A DNA stretch of 64,000 nucleotides from Apostichopus japonicus (taxonomy: Eukaryota; Echinodermata; Holothuroidea; Aspidochirotida; Stichopodidae). The position numbers were made by a program, and so were the translations under genes. The stretch spans positions 22,779,984-22,843,983 of the forward strand of contig NC_092564.1 of the NCBI RefSeq assembly GCF_037975245.1, read 5' to 3'. Numbering within the stretch: position 1 is the stretch's first letter; each line of letters begins with the position of its first letter. Positions 42,801 to 57,800 of this stretch are shown piece by piece. The notes below the pieces were generated by a model. That model had not been told where the DNA came from. It made no database searches and was given only the letters and a program-made list of their open reading frames with translations.

Positions 42801-45800
42801 CAGGAACAAGTCACTGTTGTTACTCCCATTGGAAATTCACTTCGGCTTGTTGTATTACAAGCAGCTTGAATGCCTGTGTCAATGTTGTCAGAACATGATG
42901 TCACAAAGTCAACTCTTGCAGTGGTTCCTCTTTGCAGCCTTGCATCAGCATCTATATCATTTGGACAGTTAGCCGTAGGATTCGTCACATCTTCAAATTA
43001 TAAAAGCAGACAAGAAAGGTTAGCAAGCAAATGTACTCAGATGTGAAATTACTCTAGATTTAACTATTGGAAGGTGCTAAGAAATGAAATAGCTCAATGT
43101 CTCACTCAAAATAATAAACAAGTTGATGGTCACAAAGGCTATTGTATGTCGTCTAAAATGAGTTGCCAATAAATGCAGTTGCTAGTGTCAGCCACTTATC
43201 ATAAAATCTACCGTACAAGTTTTGTTGTTCAAGCCAGAAGAATTTCTAAAACTGGTTAGCACTTGTCGTCACAACTTTTTATTCAAGGATGTAAAACATC
43301 ATGGGTATAGGTATAGGTAACAGCTTTATTGTTCATCAATAAACTTAAAACTTAATATAGCTATGGTCAGCCTGAAATGTCATAAAGGACCATCCCGATA
43401 GTCTTCTGTGTTTGAAAGGGAGCATAAGAAAAGATTTTTGGTCAAGGTGGTAGAACATCGCATGTGTAGGTAAGATCTGTGCAGATCAGTCACAGAGTTT
43501 AGCTTCTTGCAAACTAGCCAAACATGTTCTGGTGCTTGTAAAGATCATTTGTCCTTGAAAATTTTCAGTAACTTCCCATTAAATAAACTAGGCTTTGAAT
43601 GTTCTTTATTGATAATGGATATACATTTTTGAGGAAAGACTCAATTAAACAGGAAGTATTCATATAACACTTTCTTCAAAGTTGCTAGCAATATGTAAGA
43701 TATTCACTCAAACTAACCTTTGACTGTGATGGTGAAAGAACATTCATCAGTATTTTGTGACAAATCTTCACAGGAACAAGTCACTGTTGTTATTCCCGTT
43801 GGAAATTTACTTTGGCTTGTTGCATTACAAGCAGCTTGAATGCCTGTGTCAATGTTGTCAGAACATGATGTCACAAAGTCAACTCTTGCAGTGGTTCCTC
43901 TTTGCAGCCTTGCATCAGCATCTATATCATTTGGACAGTTAGCCGTAGGATTCGTCACATCTTCAAATTATAAAAGCAGACAAGAAAGGTTAGCAAGCAA
44001 ATGTACTCAGATGTGAAATTACTCTAGATTTAACTATTGGAAGGTGCTAAGAAATGAAATAGCTCAATGTCTCACTCAAAATAATAAACAAGTTGATGGT
44101 CACAAAGGCTATTGTATGTCGTCTAAAATGAGTTGCCAATAAATGCAGTTGCTAGTGTCAGCCACTTATCATAAAATCTACCGTACAAGTTTTGTTGTTC
44201 AAGCCAGAAGAATTTCTAAAACTGGTTAGCACTTTTCGTCACAACTTTTCATTCAAGGATGTAAAACATCATGGGTATAGGTATAGGTAACAGCTTTATT
44301 GTTCATCAATAAACTTAAAACTTAATATAGCTATGGTCAGCCTGAAATGTCATAAAGGACCATCCCGATAGTCTTCTGTGTTTGAAAGGGAGCATAAGAA
44401 AAGATTTTTGGTCAAGGTGGTAGAACATCGCATGTGTAGGTAAGATCTGTGCAGATCAGTCACAGAGTTTAGCTTCTTGCAAACTAGCCAAACATGTTCT
44501 GGTGCTTGTAAAGATCATTTGTCCTTGAAAATTTTCAGTAACTTCCCATTAAATAAACTAGGCTTTGAATGTTCTTTATTGATAATGGATATACATTTTT
44601 GAGGAAAGACTCAATTAAACAGGAAGTATTCATATAACACTTTCTTCAAACTTGCTAGCAATATGTAAGATATTCACTCAAACTAACCTTTGACTGTGAT
44701 GGTGAAAGAACATTCATCAGTATTTTGTGACAAATCTTCACAGGAACAAGTCACTGTTGTTATTCCCGTTGGAAATTTACTTTGGCTTGTTGCATTACAA
44801 GCAGCTTGAATGCCTGTGTCAATGTTGTCAGAACATGATGTCACAAAGTCAACTCTTGCAGTGGTTCCTCTTTGCAGCGTTGCATCAGCATCTATATCAT
44901 TGGGACAGTTAGCCGTAGGATTCGTCACATCTTCAAATTATAAAAGCAGACAAGGAAGTTTAGCAAGCAAATGTACTCAGATGTGAAATTACTCTAGATT
45001 TAACTATTGGAAGGTGCTAAGAAATGAAATAGCTCAATGTCTCACTCAAAATAATAAACAAGTTGATGGTCACAAAGGCTATTGTATGTCGTCTAAAATG
45101 AGTTGCCAATAAATGCAGTTGCTAGTGTCAGCCACTTATCATAAAATCTACCGTACAAGTTTTGTTGTTCAAGCCAGAAGAATTTCTAAAACTGGTTAGC
45201 ACTTGTCGTCACAACTTTTTATTCAAGGATGTAAAACATCATGGGTATAGGTATAGGTAACAGCTTTATTGTTCATCAATAAACTTAAAACTTAATATAG
45301 CTATGGTCAGTCTGAAATGTCATAAAGGACCATCCCGATAGTCTTCTGTGTTTGAAAGGGAGCATAAGAAAAGATTTTTGGTCAAGGTGGTAGAACATCG
45401 CATGTGTAGGTAAGATCTGTGCAGATCAGTCACAGAGTTTAGCTTCTTGCAAACTAGCCAAACATGTTCTGGTGCTTGTAAAGATCATTTGTCCTTGAAC
45501 ATTTTCAGTAACTTCCCATTAAATAAACTAGGCTTTGAATGTTCTTTATTGATAATGGATATACATTTTTGAGGAAAGACTCAATTAAACAGGAAGTATT
45601 CATATAACACTTTCTTCAAAGTTGCTAGCAATATTTAAGATATTCACTCAAACTAACCTTTGACTGTGATGGTGAAAGAACATTCATCAGTATTTTGTGA
45701 CAAATCTTCACAGGAACAAGTCACTGTTGTTATTCCCGTTGGAAATTCACTTTGGCTTGTTGCATTACAAGCAGCTTGAATGCCTGTGTCAATGTTGTCA

Positions 45801-48800
45801 GAACATGATGTCACAAAGTCAACTCTTGCAGTGGTTCCTCTTTGCAGCCTTGCATCAGCATCTATATCATTTGGACAGTTAGCCGTAGGATTCGTCACAT
45901 CTTCAAATTATAAAAGCAGACAAGAAAGGTTAGCAAGCAAATGTACTCAGATGTGAAATTACTCTAGATTTAACTATTGGAAGGTGCTAAGAAATGAAAT
46001 AGCTCAATGTCTCACTCAAAATAATAAACAAGTTGATGGTCACAAAGGCTATTGTATGTCGTCTAAAATGAGTTGCCAATACATGCAGTTGCTAGTGTCA
46101 GCCACTTATCATAAAAACTACCGTACAAGTTTTGTTGTTCAAGCCAGAAGAATTTCTAAAACTGGTTAGCACTTGTCGTCACAACTTTTTATTCAAGGAT
46201 GTAAAACATCATGGGTATATGTATAGGTAACAGCTTTATTGTTCATCAATAAACTTAAAACTTAATATAGCTATGGTCAGCCTGAAATGTCATAAAGGAC
46301 CATCCCGATCGTCTTCTGTGTTTGAAAGGGAGCATAAGAAAAGATTTTTGGTCAAGGTGGTAGAACATCGCATGTGTAGGTAAGATCTGTGCAGATCAGT
46401 CACAGAGTTTAGCTTCTTGCAAACTAGCCAAACATGTTCTGGTGCTTGTAAAGATCATTTGTCCTTGAAAATTTTCAGTAACTTCCCATTAAATAAACTA
46501 GGCTTTGAATGTTCTTTATTGATAATGGATATACATTTTTGAGGAAAGACTCAATTAAACAGGAAGTATTCATATAACACTTTCTTCAAACTTGCTAGCA
46601 ATATGTAAGATATTCACTCAAACTAACCTTTGACTGTGATGGTGAAAGAACATTCATCAGTATTTTGTGACAAATCTTCACAGGAACAAGTCACTGTTGT
46701 TATTCCCGTTGGAAATTTACTTTGGCTTGTTGCATTACAAGCAGCTTGAATGCCTGTGTCAATGTTGTCAGAACATGATGTCACAAAGTCAACTCTTGCA
46801 GTGGTTCCTCTTTGCAGCGTTGCATCAGCATCTATATCATTGGGACAGTTAGCCGTAGGATTCGTCACATCTTCAAATTATAAAAGCAGACAAGAAAGGT
46901 TAGCAAGCAAATGTACTCAGATGTGAAATTACTCTAGATTTAACTATTGGAAGGTGCTAAGAAATAAAAAAAGCTCAATGTCTCACTCAAAATAATAAAC
47001 AAGTTGATGGTCACAAAGGCTATTGTATGTCGTCTAAAATGAGTTGCCAATAAATGCAGTTGCTAGTGTCAGCCACTTATCATAAAATCTACCGTACAAG
47101 TTTTGTTGTTCAAGCCAGAAGAATTTCTAAAACTGGTTAGCACTTGTCGTCACAACTTTTTATTCAAGGATGTAAAACATCATGGGTATAGGTATAGGTA
47201 ACAGCTTTATTGTTCATCAATAAACTTAAAACTTAATATAGCTATGGTCAGTCTGAAAAGTCATAAAGGACCATCCCGATAGTCTTCTGTGTTTGAAAAG
47301 GAGCATAAGAAAAGATTTTTGGTCAAGGTGGTAGAACATCGCATGTGTAGGTAAGATCTGTGCAGATCAGTCACAGAGTTTAGCTTCTTGCAAACTAGCC
47401 AAACATGTTCTGGTGCTTGTAAAGATCATTTGTCCTTGAAAATTTTCAGTAACTTCCCATTAAATAAACTAGGCTTTGAATGTTCTTTATTGATAATGGA
47501 TATACATTTTTGAGGAAAGACTCAATTAAACAGGAAGTATTCATATAACACTTTCTTCAAAGTTGCTAGCAATATTTAAGATATTCACTCAAACTAACCT
47601 TTGACTGTGATGGTGAAAGAACATTCATCAGTATTTTGTGACAAATCTTCACAGGAACAAGTCACTGTTGTTATTCCCGTTGGAAATTCACTTTGGCTTG
47701 TTGCATTACAAGCAGCTTGAATGCCTGTGTCAATGTTGTCAGAACATGATGTCACAAAGTCAACTCTTGCAGTGGTTCCTCTTTGCAGCCTTGCATCAGC
47801 ATCTATATCATTTGGACAGTTAGCCGTAGGATTCGTCACATCTTCAAATTATAAAAGCAGACAAGAAAGGTTAACAAGCAAATGTACTCAGATGTGAAAT
47901 TACTCTAGATTTAACTATTGGAAGGTGCTAAGAAATGAAATAGCTCAATGTCTCACTCAAAATAATAAACAAGTTGATGGTCACAAAGGCTATTGTATGT
48001 CGTCTAAAATGAGTTGCCAATACATGCAGTTGCTAGTGTCAGCCACTTATCATAAAAACTACCGTACAAGTTTTGTTGTTCAAGCCAGAAGAATTTCTAA
48101 AACTGGTTAGCACTTGTCGTCACAACTTTTTATTCAAGGATGTAAAACATCATGGGTATAGGTATAGGTAACAGCTTTATTGTTCATCAATAAACTTAAA
48201 ACTTAATATAGCTATGGTCAGCCTGAAATGTCATAAAGGACCATCCCGATCGTCTTCTGTGTTTGAAAGGGAGCATAAGAAAAGATTTTTGGTCAAGGTG
48301 GTAGAACATCGCATGTGTAGGTAAGATCTGTGCAGATCAGTCACAGAGTTTAGCTTCTTGCAAACTAGCCAAACATGTTCTGGTGCTTGTAAAGATCATT
48401 TGTCCTTGAAAATTTTCAGTAACTTCCCATTAAATAAACTAGGCTTTGAATGTTCTTTATTGATAATGGATATACATTTTTGAGGAAAGACTCAATTAAA
48501 CAGGAAGTATTCATATAACACTTTCTTCAAACTTGCTAGCAATATGTAAGATATTCACTCAAACTAACCTTTGACTGTGATGGTGAAAGAACATTCATCA
48601 GTATTTTGTGACAAATCTTCACAGGAACAAGTCACTGTTGTTATTCCCGTTGGAAATTTACTTTGGCTTGTTGCATTACAAGCAGCTTGAATGCCTGTGT
48701 CAATGTTGTCAGAACATGATGTCACAAAGTCAACTCTTGCAGTGGTTCCTCTTTGCAGCCTTGCATCAGCATCTATATCATTTGGACAGTTAGCCGTAGG

Positions 48801-51800
48801 ATTCGTCACATCTTCAAATTATAAAAGCAGACAAGAAAGGTTAGCAAGCAAATGTACTCAGATGTGAAATTACTCTAGATTTAACTATTGGAAGGTGCTA
48901 AGAAATGAAATAGCTCAATGTCTCACTCAAAATAATAAACAAGTTGATGGTCACAAAGGCTATTGTATGTCGTCTAAAATGAGTTGCCAATACATGCAGT
49001 TGCTAGTGTCAGCCACTTATCATAAAAACTACCGTACAAGTTTTGTTGTTCAAGCCAGAAGAATTTCTAAAACTGGTTAGCACTTGTCGTCACAACTTTT
49101 TATTCAAGGATGTAAAACATCATGGGTATAGGTATAGGTAACAGCTTTATTGTTCATCAATAAACTTAAAACTTAATATAGCTATGGTCAGCCTGAAATG
49201 TCATAAAGGACCATCCCGATCGTCTTCTGTGTTTGAAAGGGAGCATAAGAAAAGATTTTTGGTCAAGGTGGTAGAACATCGCATGTGTAGGTAAGATCTG
49301 TGCAGATCAGTCACAGAGTTTAGCTTCTTGCAAACTAGCCAAACATGTTCTGGTGCTTGTAAAGATCATTTGTCCTTGAAAATTTTCAGTAACTTCCCAT
49401 TAAATAAACTAGGCTTTGAATGTTCTTTATTGATAATGGATATACATTTTTGAGGAAAGACTCAATTAAACAGGAAGTATTCATATAACACTTTCTTCAA
49501 AGTTGCTAGCAATATGTAAGATATTCACTCAAACTAACCTTTGACTGTGATGGTGAAAGAACATTCATCAGTATTTTGTGACAAATCTTCACAGGAACAA
49601 GTCACTGTTGTTATTCCCGTTGGAAATTCACTTTGGCTTGTTGCATTACAAGCAGCTTGAATGCCTGTGTCAATGTTGTCAGAACATGATGTCACAAAGT
49701 CAACTCTTGCAGTGGTTCCTCTTTGCAGCCTTGCATCAGCATCTATATCATTTGGACAGTTAGCCGTAGGATTCGTCACATCTTCAAATTATAAAAGCAG
49801 ACAAGAAAGGTTAGCAAGCAAATGTACTCAGATGTGAAATTACTCTAGATTTAACTATTGGAAGGTGCTAAGAAATGAAATAGCTCAATGTCTCACTCAA
49901 AATAATAAACAAGTTGATGGTCACAAAGGCTATTGTATGTCGTCTAAAATGAGTTGCCAATACATGCAGTTGCTAGTGTCAGCCACTTATCATAAAAACT
50001 ACCGTACAAGTTTTGTTGTTCAAGCCAGAAGAATTTCTAAAACTGGTTAGCACTTGTCGTCACAACTTTTTATTCAAGGATGTAAAACATCATGGGTATA
50101 GGTATAGGTAACAGCTTTATTGTTCATCAATAAACTTAAAACTTAATATAGCTATGGTCAGCCTGAAATGTCATAAAGGACCATCCCGATCGTCTTCTGT
50201 GTTTGAAAGGGAGCATAAGAAAAGATTTTTGGTCAAGGTGGTAGAACATCGCATGTGTAGGTAAGATCTGTGCAGATCAGTCTCAGAGTTTAGCTTCTTG
50301 CAAACTAGCCAAACATGTTCTGGTGCTTGTAAAGATCATTTGTCCTTGAAAATTTTCAGTAACTTCCCATTAAATAAACTAGGCTTTGAATGTTCTTTAT
50401 TGATAATGGATATACATTTTTGAGGAAAGACTCAATTAAACAGGAAGTATTCATATAACACTTTCTTCAAAGTTGCTAGCAATATGTAAGATATTCACTC
50501 AAACTAACCTTTGACTGTGATGGTGAAAGAACATTCATCAGTATTTTGTGACAAATCTTCACAGGAACAAGTCACTGTTGTTATTCCCGTTGGAAATTCA
50601 CTTTGGCTTGTTGCATTACAAGCAGCTTGAATGCCTGTGTCAATGTTGTCAGAACATGATGTCACAAAGTCAACTCTTGCAGTGGTTCCTCTTTGCAGCC
50701 TTGCATCAGCATCTATATCATTTGGACAGTTAGCCGTAGGATTCGTCACATCTTCAAATTATAAAAGCAGACAAGAAAGGTTAGCAAGCAAATGTACTCA
50801 GATGTGAAATTACTCTAGATTTAACTATTGGAAGGTGCTAAGAAATGAAATAGCTCAATGTCTCACTCAAAATAATAAACAAGTTGATGGTCACAAAGGC
50901 TATTGTATGTCGTCTAAAATGAGTTGCCAATACATGCAGTTGCTAGTGTCAGCCACTTATCATAAAAACTGCCGTACAAGTTTTGTTGTTCAAGCCAGAA
51001 GAATTTCTAAAACTGGTTAGCACTTGTCGTCACAACTTTTTATTCAAGGATGTAAAACATCATGGGTATAGGTATAGGTAACAGCTTTATTGTTCATCAA
51101 TAAACTTAAAACTTAATATAGCTATGGTCAGCCTGAAATGTCATAAAGGACCATCCCGATCGTCTTCTGTGTTTGAAAGGGAGCATAAGAAAAGATTTTT
51201 GGTCAAGGTGGTAGAACATCGCATGTGTAGGTAAGATCTGTGCAGATCAGTCACAGAGTTTAGCTTCTTGCAAACTAGCCAAACATGTTCTGGTGCTTGT
51301 AAAGATCATTTGTCCTTGAAAATTTTCAGTAACTTCCCATTAAATAAACTAGGCTTTGAATGTTCTTTATTGATAATGGATATACATTTTTGAGGAAAGA
51401 CTCAATTAAACAGGAAGTATTCATATAACACTTTCTTCAAAGTTGCTAGCAATATGTAAGATATTCACTCAAACTAACCTTTGACTGTGATGGTGAAAGA
51501 ACATTCATCAGTATTTTGTGACAAATCTTCACAGGAACAAGTCACTGTTGTTATTCCCGTTGGAAATTCACTTTGGCTTGTTGCATTACAAGCAGCTTGA
51601 ATGCCTGTGTCAATGTTGTCAGAACATGATGTCACAAAGTCAACTCTTGCAGTGGTTCCTCTTTGCAGCCTTGCATCAGCATCTATATCATTTGGACAGT
51701 TAGCCGTAGGATTCGTCACATCTTCAAATTATAAAAGCAGACAAGAAAGGTTAGCAAGCAAATGTACTCAGATGTGAAATTACTCTAGATTTAACTATTG

Positions 51801-54800
51801 GAAGGTGCTAAGAAATGAAATAGCTCAATGTCTCACTCAAAATAATAAACAAGTTGATGGTCACAAAGGCTATTGTATGTCGTCTAAAATGAGTTGCCAA
51901 TACATGCAGTTGCTAGTGTCAGCCACTTATCATAAAAACTACCGTACAAGTTTTGTTGTTCAAGCCAGAAGAATTTCTAAAACTGGTTAGCACTTGTCGT
52001 CACAACTTTTTATTCAAGGATGTAAAACATCATGGGTATAGGTATAGGTAACAGCTTTATTGTTCATCAATAAACTTAAAACTTAATATAGCTATGGTCA
52101 GCCTGAAATGTCATAAAGGACCATCCCGATCGTCTTCTGTGTTTGAAAGGGAGCATAAGAAAAGATTTTTGGTCAAGGTGGTAGAACATCGCATGTGTAG
52201 GTAAGATCTGTGCAGATCAGTCACAGAGTTTAGCTTCTTGCAAACTAGCCAAACATGTTCTGGTGCTTGTAAAGATCATTTGACCTTGAAAATTTTCAGT
52301 AACTTCCCATTAAATAAACTAGGCTTTGAATGTTCTTTATTGATAATGGATATACATTTTTGAGGAAAGACTCAATTAAACAGGAAGTATTCATATAACA
52401 CTTTCTTCAAAGTTGCTAGCAATATGTAAGATATTCACTCAAACTAACCTTTGACTGTGATGGTGAAAGAACATTCATCAGTATTTTGTGACAAATCTTC
52501 ACAGGAACAAGTCACTGTTGTTATTCCCGTTGGAAATTCACTTTGGCTTGTTGCATTACAAGCAGCTTGAATGCCTGTGTCAATGTTGTCAGAACATGAT
52601 GTCACAAAGTCAACTCTTGCAGTGGTTCCTCTTTGCAGCCTTGCATCAGCATCTATATCATTTGGACAGTTAGCCGTAGGATTCGTCACATCTTCAAATT
52701 ATAAAAGCAGACAAGAAAGGTTAGCAAGCAAATGTACTCAGATGTGAAATTACTCTAGATTTAACTATTGGAAGGTGCTAAGAAATGAAATAGCTCAATG
52801 TCTCACTCAAAATAATAAACAAGTTGATGGTCACAAAGGCTATTGTATGTCGTCTAAAATGAGTTGCCAATAAATGCAGTTGCTAGTGTCAGCCACTTAT
52901 CATAAAATCTACCGTACAAGTTTTGTTGTTCAAGCCAGAAGAATTTCTAAAACTGGTTAGCACTTTTCGTCACAACTTTTCATTCAAGGATGTAAAACAT
53001 CATGGGTATAGGTATAGGTAACAGCTTTATTGTTCATCAATAAACTTAATATAGCTATGGTCAGCCTGAAATGTCATAAAGGACCATCCCGATAGTCTTC
53101 TGTGTTTGAAAGGGAGCATAAGAAAAGATTTTTGGTCAAGGTGGTAGAACATCGCATGTGTAGGTAAGATCTGTGCAGATCAGTCACAGAGTTTAGCTTC
53201 TTGCAAACTAGCCAAACATGTTCTGGTGCTTGTAAAGATCATTTGTCCTTGAAAATTTTCAGTAACTTCCCATTAAATAAACTAGGCTTTGAATGTTCTT
53301 TATTGATAATGGATATACATTTTTGAGGAAAGACTCAATTAAACAGGAAGTATTCATATAACACTTTCTTCAAACTTGCTAGCAATATGTAAGATATTCA
53401 CTCAAACTAACCTTTGACTGTGATGGTGAAAGAACATTCATCAGTATTTTGTGACAAATCTTCACAGGAACAAGTCACTGTTGTTATTCCCGTTGGAAAT
53501 TTACTTTGGCTTGTTGCATTACAAGCAGCTTGAATGCCTGTGTCAATGTTGTCAGAACATGATGTCACAAAGTCAACTCTTGCAGTGGTTCCTCTTTGCA
53601 GCGTTGCATCAGCATCTATATCATTGGGACAGTTAGCCGTAGGATTCGTCACATCTTCAAATTATAAAAGCAGACAAGAAAGGTTAGCAAGCAAATGTAC
53701 TCAGATGTGAAATTACTCTAGATTTAACTATTGGAAGGTGCTAAGAAATGAAATAGCTCAATGTCTCACTCAAAATAATAAACAAGTTGATGGTCACAAA
53801 GGCTATTGTATGTCGTCTAAAATGAGTTGCCAATAAATGCAGTTGCTAGTGTCAGCCACTTATCATAAAATCTACCGTACAAGTTTTGTTGTTCAAGCCA
53901 GAAGAATTTCTAAAACTGGTTAGCACTTGTCGTCACAACTTTTCATTCAAGGATGTAAAACATCATGGGTATAGGTATAGGTAACAGCTTTATTGTTCAT
54001 CAATAAACTTAAAACTTAATATAGCTATGGTCAGCCTGAAACGTCATAAAGGACCATCCCGATCGTCTTCTGTGTTTGAAAGGGAGCATAAGAAAAGATT
54101 TTTGGTCAAGGTGGTAGAACATCGCATGTGTAGGTAAGATCTGTGCAGATCAGTCACAGAGTTTAGCTTCTTGCAAAATAGCCAAACATGTTCTGGTGCT
54201 TGTAAAGATCATTTGTCCTTGAAAATTTTCAGTAACTTCCCATTAAATAAACTAGGCTTTGAATGTTCTTTATTGATAATGGATATACATTTTTGAGGAA
54301 AGACTCAATTAAACAGGAAGTATTCATATAACACTTTCTTCAAACTTGCTAGCAATATGTAAGATATTCACTCAAACTAACCTTTGACTGTGATGGTGAA
54401 AGAACATTCATCAGTATTTTGTGACAAATCTTCACAGGAACAAGTCACTGTTGTTATTCCCGTTGGAAATTTACTTTGGCTTGTTGCATTACAAGCAGCT
54501 TGAATGCCTGTGTCAATGTTGTCAGAACATGATGTCACAAAGTCAACTCTTGCAGTGGTTCCTCTTTGCAGCCTTGCATCAGCATCTATATCATTTGGAC
54601 AGTTAGCCGTAGGATTCGTCACATCTTCAAATTATAAAAGCAGACAAGAAAGGTTAGCAAGCAAATGTACTCAGATGTGAAATTACTCTAGATTTAACTA
54701 TTGGAAGGTGCTAAGAAATGAAATAGCTCAATGCCTCACTCAAAATAATAAACAAGTTGATGGTCACAAAGGCTATTGTATGTCGTCTAAAATGAGTTGC

Positions 54801-57800
54801 CAATAAATGCAGTTGCTAGTGTCAGCCACTTATCATAAAATCTACCGTACAAGTTTTGTTGTTCAAGCCAGAAGAATTTCAAAAACTGGTTAGCACTTGT
54901 CGTCACAACTTTTCATTCAAGGATGTAAAACATCATGGGTATAGGTATAGGTAACAGCTTTATTGTTCATCAATAAACTTAAAACTTAATATAGCTATGG
55001 TCAGCCTGAAATGTCATAAAGGACCATCCCGAATGTCTTCTGTGTTTGAAAGGGAGCATAAGAAAAGATTTTTGGTCAAGGTGGTAGAACATCGCATGTG
55101 TAGGTAAGATCTGTGCAGATCAGTCACAGAGTTTAGCTTCTTGCAAACTAGCCAAACATGTTCTGGTGCTTGTAAAGATCATTTGTCCTTGAAAATTTTC
55201 AGTAACTTCCCATTAAATAAACTAGGCTTTGAATGTTCTTTATTGATAATGGATATACATTTTTGAGGAAAGACTCAATTAAACAGGAAGTATTCATATA
55301 ACACTTTCTTCAAACTTGCTAGCAATATGTAAGATATTCACTCAAACTAACCTTTGACTGTGATGGTGAAAGAACATTCATCAGTATTTTGTGACAAATC
55401 TTCACAGGAACAAGTCACTGTTGTTATTCCCGTTGGAAATTTACTTTGGCTTGTTGCATTACAAGCAGCTTGAATGCCTGTGTCAATGTTGTCAGAACAT
55501 GATGTCACAAAGTCAACTCTTGCAGTGGTTCCTCTTTGCAGCCTTGCATCAGCATCTATATCATTGGGACAGTTAGCCGTAGGATTCGTCACATCTTCAA
55601 ATTATAAAAGCAGACAAGAAAGGTTAGCAAGCAAATGTACTCAGATGTGAAATTACTCTAGATTTAACTATTGGAAGGTGCTAAGAAATGAAATAGCTCA
55701 ATGTCTCACTCAAAATAATAAACAAGTTGATGGTCACAAAGGCTATTGTATGTCGTCTAAAATGAGTTGCCAATAAATGCAGTTGCTAGTGTCAGCCACT
55801 TATCATAAAATCTACCGTACAAGTTTTGTTGTTCAAGCCAGAAGAATTTCTAAAACTGGTTAGCACTTGTCGTCACAACTTTTTATTCAAGGATGTAAAA
55901 CATCATGGGTATAGGATAGGTAACAGCTTTATTGTTCATCAATAAACTTAAAACTTAATATAGCTATGGTCAGCCTGAAATGTCATAAAGGACCATCCCG
56001 ATAGTCTTCTGTGTTTGAAAGGGAGCATAAGAAAAGATTTTTGGTCAAGGTGGTAGAACATCGCATGTGTAGGTAAGATCTGTGCAGATCAGTCACAGAG
56101 TTTAGCTTCTTGCAAACTAGCCAAACATGTTCTGGTGCTTGTAAAGATCATTTGTCCTTGAAAATTTTCAGTAACTTCCCATTAAATAAACTAGGCTTTG
56201 AATGTTCTTTATTGATAATGGATATACATTTTTGAGGAAAGACTCAATTAAACAGGAAGTATTCATATAACACTTTCTTCAAACTTGCTAGCAATATGTA
56301 AGATATTCACTCAAACTAACCTTTGACTGTGATGGTGAAAGAACATTCATCAGTATTTTGTGACAAATCTTCACAGGAACAAGTCACTGTTGTTATTCCC
56401 GTTGGAAATTCACTTTGGCTTGTTGCATTACAAGCAGCTTGAATGCCTGTGTCAATGTTGTCAGAACATGATGTCACAAAGTCAACTCTTGCAGTGGTTC
56501 CTCTTTGCAGCCTTGCATCAGCATCTATATCATTTGGACAGTTAGCCGTAGGATTCGTCACATCTTCAAATTATAAAAGCAGACAAGAAAGGTTAGCAAG
56601 CAAATGTACTCAGATGTGAAATTACTCTAGATTTAACTATTGGAAGGTGCTAAGAAATGAAATAGCTCAATGTCTCACTCAAAATAATAAACAAGTTGAT
56701 GGTCACAAAGGCTATTGTATGTCGTCTAAAATGAGTTGCCAATAAATGCAGTTGCTAGTGTCAGCCACTTATCATAAAATCTACCGTACAAGTTTTGTTG
56801 TTCAAGCCAGAAGAATTTCTAAAACTGGTTAGCACTTGTCGTCACAACTTTTCATTCAAGGATGTAAAACATCATAGGTATAGGTATAGGTAACAGCTTT
56901 ATTGTTCATCAATAAACTTAAAACTTAATATAGCTATGGTCAGCCTGAAATGTCATAAAGGACCATCCCGATAGTCATCTGTGTTTGAAAGGGAGCATAA
57001 GAAAAGATTTTTGGTCAAGGTGGTAGAACATCGCATGTGTAGGTAAGATCTGTGCAGATCAGTCACAGAGTTTAGCTTCTTGCAAACTAGCCAAACATGT
57101 TCTGGTGCTTGTAAAGATCATTTGTCCTTGAAAATTTTCAGTAACTTCCCATTAAATAAACTAGGCTTTGAATGTTCTTTATTGATAATGGATATACATT
57201 TTTGAGGAAAGACTCAATTAAACAGGAAGTATTCATATAACACTTTCTTCAAACTTGCTAGCAATATGTAAGATATTCACTCAAACTAACCTTTGACTGT
57301 GATGGTGAAAGAACATTCATCAGTATTTTGTGACAAATCTTCACAGGAACAAGTCACTGTTGTTATTCCCGTTGGAAATTTACTTTGGCTTGTTGCATTA
57401 CAAGCAGCTTGAATGCCTGTGTCAATGTTGTCAGAACATGATGTCACAAAGTCAACTCTTGCAGTGGTTCCTCTTTGCAGCGTTGCATCAGCATATATAT
57501 CATTGGGACAGTTAGCCGTAGGATTCGTCACATCTTCAAATTATAAAAGCAGACAAGAAAGGTTAGCAAGCAAATGTACTCAGATGTGAAATTACTCTAG
57601 ATTTAACTGTTGGAAGGTGCTAAGAAATGAAATAGCTCAATGTCTCACTCAAAATAATAAACAAGTTGATGGTCACAAAGGCTATTGTATGTCGTCTAAA
57701 CTGAGTTGCCAATAAATGCAGTTGCTAGTGTCAGCCACTTATCATAAAATCTACCGTACAAGTTTTGTTGTTCAAGCCAGAAGAATTTCTAAAACTCGTT

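Noticed and set aside
45984-51990. Plus-strand intronic open frames (61 codons, M-L-R-N-E-I-A-Q-C) in six units
   Set aside because: They are present only where one base change removes a stop, and the other units break the frame. Copy artefact.
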